This document shows positions 8,962 through 16,991 of a stretch of 32,593 nt of DNA, one piece after another. Each line of letters begins with the position of its first letter. The first letter of the stretch is position 1. The stretch is taken from contig JAFMRC010000019.1 of NCBI GenBank assembly GCA_017354375.1, forward strand, positions 1 through 32,593, in the 5' to 3' direction. The position numbers and the translations under genes were made by a program. The stretch comes from Nocardiopsaceae bacterium (GTDB lineage Bacteria; Actinomycetota; Actinomycetes; Streptosporangiales; Streptosporangiaceae). A model generated the notes under the pieces. The model saw only the letters and a list, made by a program, of their open reading frames with translations, did not search any database and was not told the DNA's origin.

Positions 8962-9445
8962 CCTTCGTGCCGTACATCTCGCCGAGGGGGTCGGCGAGGA
9001 GTTCCAGGCGCACGCCATCCGGGTCGCGGAAGTAGATGGACGAGCCGCTCGCCTCCTGGTACGGCACGCCCGCGTCGTCCAGCTTGCGGCGCAGGTGATC
9101 CCACTTCTGCCTGCTGACCGAGATCGCGACGTGGTTCACGTTGCCGAGCGTTTCCTGGTAAGGACCGAGGTCCAGGCCGGGGAAGTCGAAGAACGCCAGC
9201 AGGTTCCCGTTGCCCACGTCGAAGAAGAAGTGGTTCGAGCCCGGGTAGTCGCGGTTCTCGAAGATCTCGGTCATCGGGAACTCCAGGAGGCCCTGGTAGA
9301 ACTTGATCGTCTGCTCGACGTCCGAGCAGATCAGCGCCACGTGGTGGAAACCCCGCGCCGACGTCTCCGGCCGGTCCCGCGTGATGTAGGTGGCCTGCAG
9401 CCGGGCGCGCTCGGCCGCGATGGCGCCGGTGTCGATGTCGGTCAT
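8954..9445 (-). CDS. VOC-family (glyoxalase/dioxygenase superfamily) protein
   Basis: MTDIDTGAIAAERARLQ...GFHHVALICSDVEQTIKFYQGLLEFPMTEIFENRDYPGSNHFFFDVGNGN...YFRDPDGVRLELLADP; convergent overlap with the NCS1 3' end. Confidence 0.85.
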   Translation of the reverse strand: MTDIDTGAIAAERARLQATYITRDRPETSARGFHHVALICSDVEQTIKFYQGLLEFPMTEIFENRDYPGSNHFFFDVGNGNLLAFFDFPGLDLGPYQETLGNVNHVAISVSRQKWDHLRRKLDDAGVPYQEASGSSIYFRDPDGVRLELLADPLGEMYGTKVM

Positions 9446-9505
9446 GATGAGGTCCCTCCCGCGTGCTGCGCCGTGTGTCGCCCCCATCATTCCCGTCGGC
9501 GGGCT

Positions 9506-9568
9506 GGCCAGTCGTCGCCGACGTTGGGCCAGTCGTCCCTGATGTTGGGTCAGTCGTCGCTGGCGTTG
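9506..9568. repeat. 3 x 21-bp tandem repeat spanning the mgtC-type stop codon
   Basis: ggccagtcgtcgccgacgttg / ggccagtcgtccctgatgttg / ggtcagtcgtcgctggcgttg. Confidence 0.85.
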
Positions 9569-10257
9569 GAGTCGTCGGAGGTCACGGAGACCACCCCGTC
9601 CAGTTCCTCAAGGGTGGCGGCGAGCTCCGCAGCGGGCGGGCGGCCGTAGACCACCAGCACGACGCCGACGGTGCCCTGGCCCGGAAAGCGTTCCCCGGTC
9701 GATACCTGGGCGACGCTGAAGCCCTGGTTCGTGCACACCTCCAGGATCCGCCGCAGCACGCCGCGGCCGTCCATGTAGGTCACGCTCAGCGACGCCGGGC
9801 CGATGCCGATCTTCGGCAGCCGGCGGACGAGCGCGGGGAAGGCGTACAGCGCGATGAAGTACAGCGCCGTCACCGCCGCGGCTAGGCCCGCGAGCCCGCC
9901 GCCGCAGGCCATGCCGACCCCCGCCGTCAGCCAGATTGTCGCCGCCGTGGTCAGGCCGTGTACCGCGTCGCGGCGCACGATGATCAGCCCGGCGCCGAGG
10001 AAGCCGATGCCGGAGACGATCTGCGCCGCGACCCGGGACGGGTCGAGCACGATGTGGTCCGGGACCAGCACGTCGGTGAAGCCGTACTTGCTGACCAGCA
10101 TGATCAGCGCGGCGGCGACGCCGACGACGGTGTGCGTGCGCAGCCCCGCCGCCTTCTGCTTCAGTTCCCGTTCCAGGCCGATCAGCGCGGACAGGACGAA
10201 GGCAAGGCCCAGCTCGGCGAACTGGAGCAGGCCCTGGCCTCCGGAGATGTGCAGCAT
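9550..10257 (-). CDS. MgtC/SapB-family membrane protein
   Basis: LAFVLSALIGLERELKQKAAGLRTHTVVGVAAALIMLVSKYG, IVSGIGFLGAGLIIVRRDAVHGLTTAATIWLTAGVGMACGGG. Confidence 0.95.
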   Translation of the reverse strand: MLHISGGQGLLQFAELGLAFVLSALIGLERELKQKAAGLRTHTVVGVAAALIMLVSKYGFTDVLVPDHIVLDPSRVAAQIVSGIGFLGAGLIIVRRDAVHGLTTAATIWLTAGVGMACGGGLAGLAAAVTALYFIALYAFPALVRRLPKIGIGPASLSVTYMDGRGVLRRILEVCTNQGFSVAQVSTGERFPGQGTVGVVLVVYGRPPAAELAATLEELDGVVSVTSDDSNASDD

Positions 10258-10284
10258 GGCGGGTTCTTACTGGCGGGTTCTTGC
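10257..10284. repeat. 2 x 14-bp tandem duplication at the MgtC-family start codon
   Basis: tggcgggttcttac / tggcgggttcttgc (13/14 identical). Confidence 0.75.
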
Positions 10285-10331
10285 TAGCCGGGTAGGACTG
10301 TCGTATCTGGGGGTGCGCCTGGCATGCGTGC

Positions 10332-10751
10332 CTACAGGACGCGGAGCTCGACGCTGATGTTGCCGCGCGTGGCGCGGGAGTAGGGGCAAACCTGGTGAGC
10401 GGCCTCGGCGAAGTCGCGGACCTTCTCCCGCTCCAGGCCCGGGACGTGGATGACCAGGGTGACGACGAGGCCGAACGCGTCTCCCTCGGGACCGATCCCG
10501 ACCTGCGCGGTCACCGTCGAGTCGCCGAGCGGCGTATGCTGCCGGCCCGCGACCAGCCGCAGCGCGCTGTGGAAGCACGCCGCATAGCCGGACGCGAAGA
10601 GCTGCTCGGGGTTGGTCCCGGCTCCGGTACCGCCCATCTCCGGCGGCATTGCGAGGTCCAGGTCGATTCGCTGGTCGGACGTGGCGACGTGGCCGTTGCG
10701 GCCGTCTCCAGTGGACACCGCCTCCGCGGTGTATGCAACCGTGTCGGGCAT
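10332..10751 (-). CDS. Ohr/OsmC-family organic hydroperoxide resistance protein
   Basis: 139 aa; NPEQLFASGYAACFHSAL and AAHQVCPYSRATRGNISVELRV with the two conserved cysteines. Confidence 0.93.
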   Translation of the reverse strand: MPDTVAYTAEAVSTGDGRNGHVATSDQRIDLDLAMPPEMGGTGAGTNPEQLFASGYAACFHSALRLVAGRQHTPLGDSTVTAQVGIGPEGDAFGLVVTLVIHVPGLEREKVRDFAEAAHQVCPYSRATRGNISVELRVL

Positions 10752-10796
10752 ACCTGAGACTGTATCGCGGCGCCAGGCCCCTGTGCGGCATGCCCG

Positions 10797-10841
10797 CCTA
10801 TCGGACGCGCGCTTATCGGACGCGCGCCTATCGGACGCGGT
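10797..10841. repeat. 3 x 15-bp direct repeat between ohr and lacI
   Basis: cctatcggacgcgcg / cttatcggacgcgcg / cctatcggacgcggt. Confidence 0.85.
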
Positions 10842-10858
10842 GGCGAAAGCGGTTCGGG

Positions 10859-12004
10859 CTATGGGTCACCTCCCGGATCAGCGGCCATGGCGGCCGTTCC
10901 GCAGGACCTGCGGATGATCAGCTCTAGCTGATGGACGCTGTGCACGGGCGGGAAGTCCTCGCCGCCGATCCGGCGGATCAGCAGTTCCGCGGCCTCGGAC
11001 GCCATGGCCCTGATCGGCTGGGCCAGAACCGACAGCGGCGGGTCGAGTAGTTCCGACCAGTCCGGATTGTCGACGGCGATGATCGCGATGTCATCCGGCA
11101 CCCGCAGGCCGCGGTCACGGATAGCCTTCAGGGCGCCCAGCGCCATCAGGTTGTTCGCCACTACCAGGGCGCTCGGCCACGCGGACTGCCGGAGCAGGCC
11201 CGCGACCGCCTGCGTGGCCGGATCGCGGCGGAATCCGCCGTTGACCATGATCGGGTTCAGCCCGGCGCCCTCGACCGCCGCCACATACCCTTCCTGCCGC
11301 TCGCTGCCGGTCTCCACCTCAGACCGGCCACCGACGAACGCGATCCGCTGGTGCCCGGCGTCGATCAGCCGCCGCGTGGCCAGCCGCACCGACGATGCGT
11401 TATCGGCCACGATCAGGTCGGTCGTCGCGTGCTTGAGCGCGCGGTCGATGGTGACCACCGGGATGCCGAGGCTGACCAGTTGATCGATGCTGCCATCGGG
11501 GTCCGACGGGGACAGCACGATTCCGCTTGCCCGCTCGTCGGCGAGCATCCGCAGGCAGGCCTCCTGCCGGTCGGCGTCCTCATCGGTGTTGCACACCAGC
11601 ACCCGGTAGCCGTGCCTGATGGCGAAGGTTTCGATGACCCGGACCACCTCGGCGAAGTGCGGGTTCTCGATGTCCGGCACTACGACCCCCAGGGCCTCCA
11701 TGTGACGGCGGCGCAGGTTCCGGGCCAGCCTGTTTGGGCGGTACCCGAGCTCGGCGACCGCCGCGCGCACCTGGTCCCGCAGCCCGGCGGCGACGTTCGG
11801 ATCGCCGTTCAGCACCCGCGATACGGTCGCCACCGACACCGACGCCCGGGCGGCCACGTCCTTGATGCGCACCGACTGCGACCGCGGTCGTGGCTGCGGG
11901 GGTTGCGAATGCGGGGATTGCGGATGCGGGGGTCGCGGCTGTAGTGGTCGTGGCGGCGACGGCGTGCCGACCGGATCCTGTCCCGCTTCCTCGGTTCCCG
12001 TCAT
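10859..12004 (-). CDS. LacI-family transcriptional regulator with Pro-rich N-terminal extension
   Basis: SVRIKDVAARASVSVATVSRVLNGDPNVAAGLRDQVRAAVAELGYRPNRLARNLRRR and a periplasmic-binding-like C-terminal domain. Confidence 0.96.
   Translation of the reverse strand: MTGTEEAGQDPVGTPSPPRPLQPRPPHPQSPHSQPPQPRPRSQSVRIKDVAARASVSVATVSRVLNGDPNVAAGLRDQVRAAVAELGYRPNRLARNLRRRHMEALGVVVPDIENPHFAEVVRVIETFAIRHGYRVLVCNTDEDADRQEACLRMLADERASGIVLSPSDPDGSIDQLVSLGIPVVTIDRALKHATTDLIVADNASSVRLATRRLIDAGHQRIAFVGGRSEVETGSERQEGYVAAVEGAGLNPIMVNGGFRRDPATQAVAGLLRQSAWPSALVVANNLMALGALKAIRDRGLRVPDDIAIIAVDNPDWSELLDPPLSVLAQPIRAMASEAAELLIRRIGGEDFPPVHSVHQLELIIRRSCGTAAMAADPGGDP
11894..11953. repeat. 4 x 15-bp degenerate tandem repeat in the LacI N-terminal coding region
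   Basis: ctgcgggggttgcga / atgcggggattgcgg / atgcgggggtcgcgg / ctgtagtggtcgtgg; encodes a pentapeptide Pro-rich repeat. Confidence 0.75.
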
Positions 12005-12045
12005 CGGGCTGTTCCTGTCATCTAGCTGTTCCCGTCATCGGGCTA
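11995..12045. repeat. 3 x 17-bp tandem repeat at the GH172-like stop / lacI start junction
   Basis: ttcccgtcatcgggctg / ttcctgtcatctagctg / ttcccgtcatcgggcta; contains the GH172-like stop (12043-12045) and the lacI ATG (12002-12004). Confidence 0.9.
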
Positions 12046-13134
12046 GACGATCTCCAGCCCGTCGGCGTCCGGGAGGACGGGGAACGGTCCGGTGGGCAGG
12101 GTCTGGTACCAGAACGCGACGCTGGAGATGTCGTCTTGCAACGGCAGGTAGCGACCGCCGGACCGCCAGCCGAGCGCCTGCATGGTGACCCGCAGGTCCG
12201 AGCCGAAGCGAACCGGGTCCGTCAGGTGCCAGCGGTACATTCCGAACCTGCTTTGCGTGACGTTCACGTCGCTACCATCCGGGACGAAGACCTGAGGCAG
12301 ACCGGAGTACGGGGTGGTAAATGCCTGGTAGGAATTATTCACCCAGAAATTATAAGAGCCGAGAAAATAGTCTTCGGTTCCCGTGCTGGCGATCGTCGGC
12401 CAGTCGTCGTCTCCATCCAGGTAGAACTTGAGCTCCCCCTCGCCCCACCACCCGTTACTGTTGCTTCCCCAGGCAACGTAAGTGCCGACGTAGTGTCCCT
12501 GGCCACTAACCTGATCCAGGATGGCATGGACGGACCGATATGGGAGCGGGTTGCTGCGGCGGAACTGAGCGTGGAAATACGCCACGTCCTCGGCGACCTC
12601 ACGCAGCTCGTAATTGATCTGGTAGTAGATCCGTCCCGCGCTGCCGGACAGGTTCTCGAGCGTTATCCGGCAGTGTCGGCGGAACGGCATTTCCCAGAAG
12701 CAGTTCAGCGCGCTGCCCGGGTTAACGCACACTGGCAGGGACGATACCTGCGCATGCCCGCTCCAGCCGAAGCCGCCCCAGCCGGAAGCGAAGAAATCGC
12801 CGAGCGGGCACTCGACGGAAGGCTGTTCCTGGCCGTCCCAGTAGACGCGGAGCACCAGCATGCGCCACGGGCAGCCGGCCGGCGTCAGCCAGATCTGGCC
12901 GATGACACCCGGACCCTCGATGTCCGCGAGCTCCAGGGTCACGCCGGCATCGATGTCGAAGTACGGGGACACCTTCCAGCCCCGGCCCAGGTCGCGTGCT
13001 GCCGCCGATGCCGCGCCTTCCGCAGCCTGGGCGGCCGCGCCCTTGGCGCCGGTGGGGTTCTCCGGGGAAATAGCCCGCGATCGCGCGTTCACCAGGCGTG
13101 ACAGCCCGTTGATCCCGGCCATCCCATGAGTCAT
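12043..13134 (-). CDS. DUF2961 / GH172-like protein (alpha-D-fructofuranosidase or D-arabinofuranosidase type fold)
   Basis: 363 aa; GLSRLVNARSRAISPENPTGAKG, DIEGPGVIGQIWLTP, VECPLGDFFASGWG, STGTEDYFLGSYNFWVNN, GMYRWHLTDPVRFGSDLRVTMQALGW; AAGGA SD before the ATG. Confidence 0.85.
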   Translation of the reverse strand: MTHGMAGINGLSRLVNARSRAISPENPTGAKGAAAQAAEGAASAAARDLGRGWKVSPYFDIDAGVTLELADIEGPGVIGQIWLTPAGCPWRMLVLRVYWDGQEQPSVECPLGDFFASGWGGFGWSGHAQVSSLPVCVNPGSALNCFWEMPFRRHCRITLENLSGSAGRIYYQINYELREVAEDVAYFHAQFRRSNPLPYRSVHAILDQVSGQGHYVGTYVAWGSNSNGWWGEGELKFYLDGDDDWPTIASTGTEDYFLGSYNFWVNNSYQAFTTPYSGLPQVFVPDGSDVNVTQSRFGMYRWHLTDPVRFGSDLRVTMQALGWRSGGRYLPLQDDISSVAFWYQTLPTGPFPVLPDADGLEIV

Positions 13135-13182
13135 GTGGCATCCTTGTCTGCGGCCAGTCGTGGTTTATGGCCGAGGGCACGT

Positions 13183-13194
13183 GTAATCGATTAC
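13183..13194. promoter_or_regulatory. LacI-family operator candidate O2
   Basis: Perfect palindrome GTAATCGATTAC upstream of the GH172-like gene. Confidence 0.75.
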
Positions 13195-13278
13195 TCGTAC
13201 CGGAATCGTAACGGCGCGCCGAGGCTTCGTCAAGGAAACCGAGGCTCACCGCGAGCACTGCGAGATCGGCCGCGGGTG

Positions 13279-13308
13279 TTGACACCCTCGGCGGGCGATG
13301 CCTAAAGT
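13279..13308 (+). promoter_or_regulatory. Promoter of the ABC importer operon
   Basis: TTGACA (13279-13284), 18-bp spacer, TAAAGT (13303-13308). Confidence 0.65.
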
Positions 13309-13320
13309 AATCGATTACTT
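13305..13320. promoter_or_regulatory. LacI-family operator candidate O1
   Basis: 16-bp perfect palindrome AAGTAATCGATTACTT overlapping the -10 and probable +1. Confidence 0.85.
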
Positions 13321-13350
13321 CCCACTGTCAGCCAAGGCGGTGTTAGCCGA

Positions 13351-14343
13351 GTGCAACGCCTGCGAGTTCTCCTGCGCCGGACCTTCTTTTACCTGGTCAC
13401 CGCATGGATCGCGCTGACGTTGAACTTCTTCCTGCCCCGCATGATGCCGGGGAACGCCGTCGAATCGGTGCTGTCACGGCTCGAGGGCTCGGGCCCCATC
13501 ACTCCGCAGGCGATCCACGCCATGACGCTCGCGTTCGGGCTGAAGACGAACCAGTCCCTGTTCCAGCAGTACGCCGGCTACATATCCGACATCTTTCACG
13601 GGAACCTGGGAACCTCGATCAATTACTACCCGAGTTCCGTCGGGAGCGTTATCGCCGGGAGCCTCCCGTGGACCGTGGTGCTGGTCGGCCTGTCCACCGT
13701 CATCGCCTTCGTGATCGGCACCGGCCTCGGCACGCTGGCCGGCTGGCTCAAGGGATCCTGGCTCGACGGGCTCGTGCCGTTCACTACCTTGCTGTCCGGA
13801 ATGCCGTATTTCTGGTTCGGGCTCATCCTCATCTCGGTGTTCGCCGTCGGGCTGCGCGTGCTCCCCTTCAACGGCGGGGTGGGAGACGGGATCAGCCCCT
13901 CATTCACGATGTCGTTCTTCGCCAGCGCCGCGCAGCACGCCGTGCTGCCGGCCGCCACGATCGTCGTCTCCGCGATCGGCGGCTGGCTGCTAGGCATGCG
14001 GAACATGGTGGTCAGCGTCCTGGCCAGCGACTACATCGTCCTCGCGGAGGCGAAGGGCCTGCCCCGGCGGCGCATCGTCGCCGCCTACGTGGCCAGGAAC
14101 GCCATCCTGCCGAGTGTGGCGGGCTTCGCGCTGGCGCTCGGGTTCGTGGTAGCGGGATCGATCGTCACCGAGGTCGTCTTCGGCTACCCGGGTATCGGCG
14201 ACGTCCTCTACATCGCGGTGACGAGCCGGGACTATCCGCTGATGCAGGGCATCTTCCTCATCATCACCCTGGTGGTCCTGCTAGCGAACCTGCTGGCGGA
14301 CATCGTGTACGTCTTTCTCGACCCGCGCACGAGCGAGGTATAG
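13351..14343 (+). CDS. ABC transporter permease (DppB/OppB type)
   Basis: MQRLRVLLRRTFFYLVTAWIALTLNFFLPRMMPGNA...GSIVTEVVFGYPGIGDVLYIAVTSRDYPLMQGIFLI. Confidence 0.95.
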   Translation: MQRLRVLLRRTFFYLVTAWIALTLNFFLPRMMPGNAVESVLSRLEGSGPITPQAIHAMTLAFGLKTNQSLFQQYAGYISDIFHGNLGTSINYYPSSVGSVIAGSLPWTVVLVGLSTVIAFVIGTGLGTLAGWLKGSWLDGLVPFTTLLSGMPYFWFGLILISVFAVGLRVLPFNGGVGDGISPSFTMSFFASAAQHAVLPAATIVVSAIGGWLLGMRNMVVSVLASDYIVLAEAKGLPRRRIVAAYVARNAILPSVAGFALALGFVVAGSIVTEVVFGYPGIGDVLYIAVTSRDYPLMQGIFLIITLVVLLANLLADIVYVFLDPRTSEV

Positions 14344-14346
14344 CGA

Positions 14347-15279
14347 ATGACATCGGACGTCGCGGCACGGCAGGTCTCGCCGGGGATCAGCCCCCGGGAA
14401 GGAAAGACCGTCACCGGGCGCGCGATCTCGGCCCTGCGCAAATCGCGCCTGGCCACGGCGGGCGCCATCCTCGTGGGCCTGTTCATCATCATGGCGATCG
14501 TCGGACCGTACGTCGCGCCGTACAACCCGTCCGCGACGTCTGTCTACCAGCTCACGAGCCCGTCCGGACTCTATCTGCTCGGCACCACCCAGAGCGGCCA
14601 GGACGTGCTGTCGCAGCTGCTGTCCGGCGCGGGATCCTCCCTGGAACTCGGATTCCTCACCGCCGCCTTCGCGACCGTCCTGTCCGTCGTGGTGGGGGTG
14701 CCGAGCGGGTACTTCAGCGGCGTGGCCGGCGAGTCGCTTTCCTCCCTGGCCAACGTTTTCCTGGTCGTCCCCGCGCTGCCGCTCATTATCGTGATCATGG
14801 CGTACCTGCCTAACCGCGGCGTGCTGACGATGGCCGTGGTCATCAGCGTGACCGGCTGGGCCTGGGGCGCACGTCAGTTGCGAGCCCAGACGATGTCGCT
14901 CCGCCGCCGAGACGATATCGTCGCGGCCCGCGCGATCGGCGAGAAAACGTGGCGCATCATGTTCGTCGAGATGATGCCGAGCCTGCTGCCGATTATTATC
15001 TCCGGATTCCTCTTCACGACGGTATTTGCGATCGTCACCGAGGCCAGCCTGGCATTCCTTGGCCTCACCGACGTCTCCTCGTGGAGCTGGGGCACGATGC
15101 TCTACTGGGCCCAGAACGACCAGGCCTTCACCCTCGGGGCGTGGTGGTGGTACATCCCGCCGGGCCTATGCATCGCGCTCGTCGGCATGGGACTCGGCCT
15201 TATCAATTTCGGGATCGACGAACTGATAAATCCCCGGCTTAAGGTGCAGCGCAATAAGCAGAGAGGATCAGCGCGATGA
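14347..15279 (+). CDS. ABC transporter permease (DppC/OppC type)
   Basis: LLGTTQSGQDVLSQLLSGAGSSLELGFLTAAFATVLSVVVGVPSGYFSG...; EAA-like loop. Confidence 0.95.
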   Translation: MTSDVAARQVSPGISPREGKTVTGRAISALRKSRLATAGAILVGLFIIMAIVGPYVAPYNPSATSVYQLTSPSGLYLLGTTQSGQDVLSQLLSGAGSSLELGFLTAAFATVLSVVVGVPSGYFSGVAGESLSSLANVFLVVPALPLIIVIMAYLPNRGVLTMAVVISVTGWAWGARQLRAQTMSLRRRDDIVAARAIGEKTWRIMFVEMMPSLLPIIISGFLFTTVFAIVTEASLAFLGLTDVSSWSWGTMLYWAQNDQAFTLGAWWWYIPPGLCIALVGMGLGLINFGIDELINPRLKVQRNKQRGSAR

Positions 15280-16988
15280 AGCGAGGACTCTTGACTCGGG
15301 CACTGATCGTGGTGGCGGCGTGCGGGATGATGACTGCCGCCGGCTGTTCCGCACCCAAGCCGACCTCGGTCGGGCAGGCTAGCGCGGGAAACTCGGGCGG
15401 AAAGTACACCCCCATATCGGACATCGCGTCCTGCCCGAGCGGACCGCAGGGAAAGCTCAACTACGTGGGCGACATCGGCGGCCCGTACGCGCGGAACTTC
15501 AACCCGTTCACCGCGTCGGCCAACACCGCCGCGTTGCAGTCGTTCGTCTACGAGCCACTGCTGCAATACAGCCTTTCGCAGTCCCGCGTGGCCCCCTGGC
15601 TGGCGTCCAGCTACGCCTGGTCCGACGGCGGGCGTTCGCTGTCCCTCAACCTCCGGCATAACGTCAAATGGTCCGACGGCAAGCCGTTCACCAGCGCCGA
15701 CGTGGTGTTCACGTTCAACCTGCTCAAGAAGAAGCCGGCCACCAACCTCAAGGGCATCCAGTTCAGCTCGGTCAAGGCCACCGGGCCCTACTCGGTCACG
15801 ATGACGTTCGCGAAGCCCGCGTACACCCAGCTCTACTACATAGGCACGCAGTACATCGTGCCGCAGCACATCTGGGCGAAGATCGGCAATCCCAGCACCG
15901 CGCTGAACCTGAACCCGGTCGGCACCGGCCCGTACACGCTCACCAAGCTGACGACCCAGTCGCTGGTCCTGACCGCCAACCCGCACTACTGGCAACCCCA
16001 TTCGCCGTGCATCAAGACGATCGACGCGCCGCCCTATGTCTCCAACACCACGGCGGACCTGGCCATGGAGCAGGACACCGGAACCTGGGGAGGACTGTAC
16101 CTCCCCGGCATGAGCCGCTACACGAGCACTCCGGGCAACGATTACTGGAACCCGCCGACCAACGACGTCGCGCTCTACCCCAACCTCACGGAAGCGCCGT
16201 TCAACAGCCTGCCGCTGCGGCAGGCGATCAGCCTCGCCCTCAACCGGAACAAGATCGAGCAACTCGGTGAGCAGGGCGAGGAGACGCCGATCTCCAACCG
16301 CACCGGCATCATCCTGCCGCGGGACCGCAGCCAGCTCGCGCCGCGGTACGCGAAGGACGACTTCGCGCCCAGCGTGACGCGGGCCAAGTCGGTCCTGAAG
16401 GCCGCCGGCTACACGTGGAACTCAAGCGGCACGCTGCTCACCCCCGCGGGCAAGCCCGTCGCATTCTCCATCCTCGCGCCGTCGGCCTTCTCGGACTGGA
16501 TCTCCGCGGTCCAGGAGGTCACCGCGGAACTCAGCCGCCTCGGCATCAAGGCCAAGCTGGACTCGGTCCCCAACACCCAGTGGCTCCAGGACATGGAGTT
16601 CGGGCACTTCCAGATGGGGATCGAGTCGGGTCAGCTCGGCCCGAACTCCTTTTACCAGTACGACGGATGGCTCAGCAATTCGGTGCCCGTCGGCCACCTG
16701 GCCTCCACGAACTTCGAGCGTTACTCCAGCAGCAAGGCGGATTCCCTGATCAGCTCCTACCTCGGCACCCAGGATCCGGCCACTCAGAACACGGCCATGG
16801 CCGGCCTCGAAAAGATCATGGTCAACGACGTGCCGGTGATCCCGCTCTACTACGCGACGTACTGGGGCCTGTATGTCACGAAGCACATCTCCGGGTGGCC
16901 CTCGCCGTCCAACCCCTACGAAATAGCCTCGTCGTACGACACGCCGATGAACGAAGTGGTCCTGCTGCACCTGAAGTGGAAGGGCTAG
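15276..16988 (+). CDS. ABC transporter substrate-binding lipoprotein, family 5 (Opp/Dpp type)
   Basis: Lipobox-like TAAGC; LRHNVKWSDGKPFTSADVVFTFN, NPVGTGPYTLTK; ATGA overlap with upstream permease. Confidence 0.95.
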   Translation: MKRGLLTRALIVVAACGMMTAAGCSAPKPTSVGQASAGNSGGKYTPISDIASCPSGPQGKLNYVGDIGGPYARNFNPFTASANTAALQSFVYEPLLQYSLSQSRVAPWLASSYAWSDGGRSLSLNLRHNVKWSDGKPFTSADVVFTFNLLKKKPATNLKGIQFSSVKATGPYSVTMTFAKPAYTQLYYIGTQYIVPQHIWAKIGNPSTALNLNPVGTGPYTLTKLTTQSLVLTANPHYWQPHSPCIKTIDAPPYVSNTTADLAMEQDTGTWGGLYLPGMSRYTSTPGNDYWNPPTNDVALYPNLTEAPFNSLPLRQAISLALNRNKIEQLGEQGEETPISNRTGIILPRDRSQLAPRYAKDDFAPSVTRAKSVLKAAGYTWNSSGTLLTPAGKPVAFSILAPSAFSDWISAVQEVTAELSRLGIKAKLDSVPNTQWLQDMEFGHFQMGIESGQLGPNSFYQYDGWLSNSVPVGHLASTNFERYSSSKADSLISSYLGTQDPATQNTAMAGLEKIMVNDVPVIPLYYATYWGLYVTKHISGWPSPSNPYEIASSYDTPMNEVVLLHLKWKG

Positions 16989-16991
16989 GAG

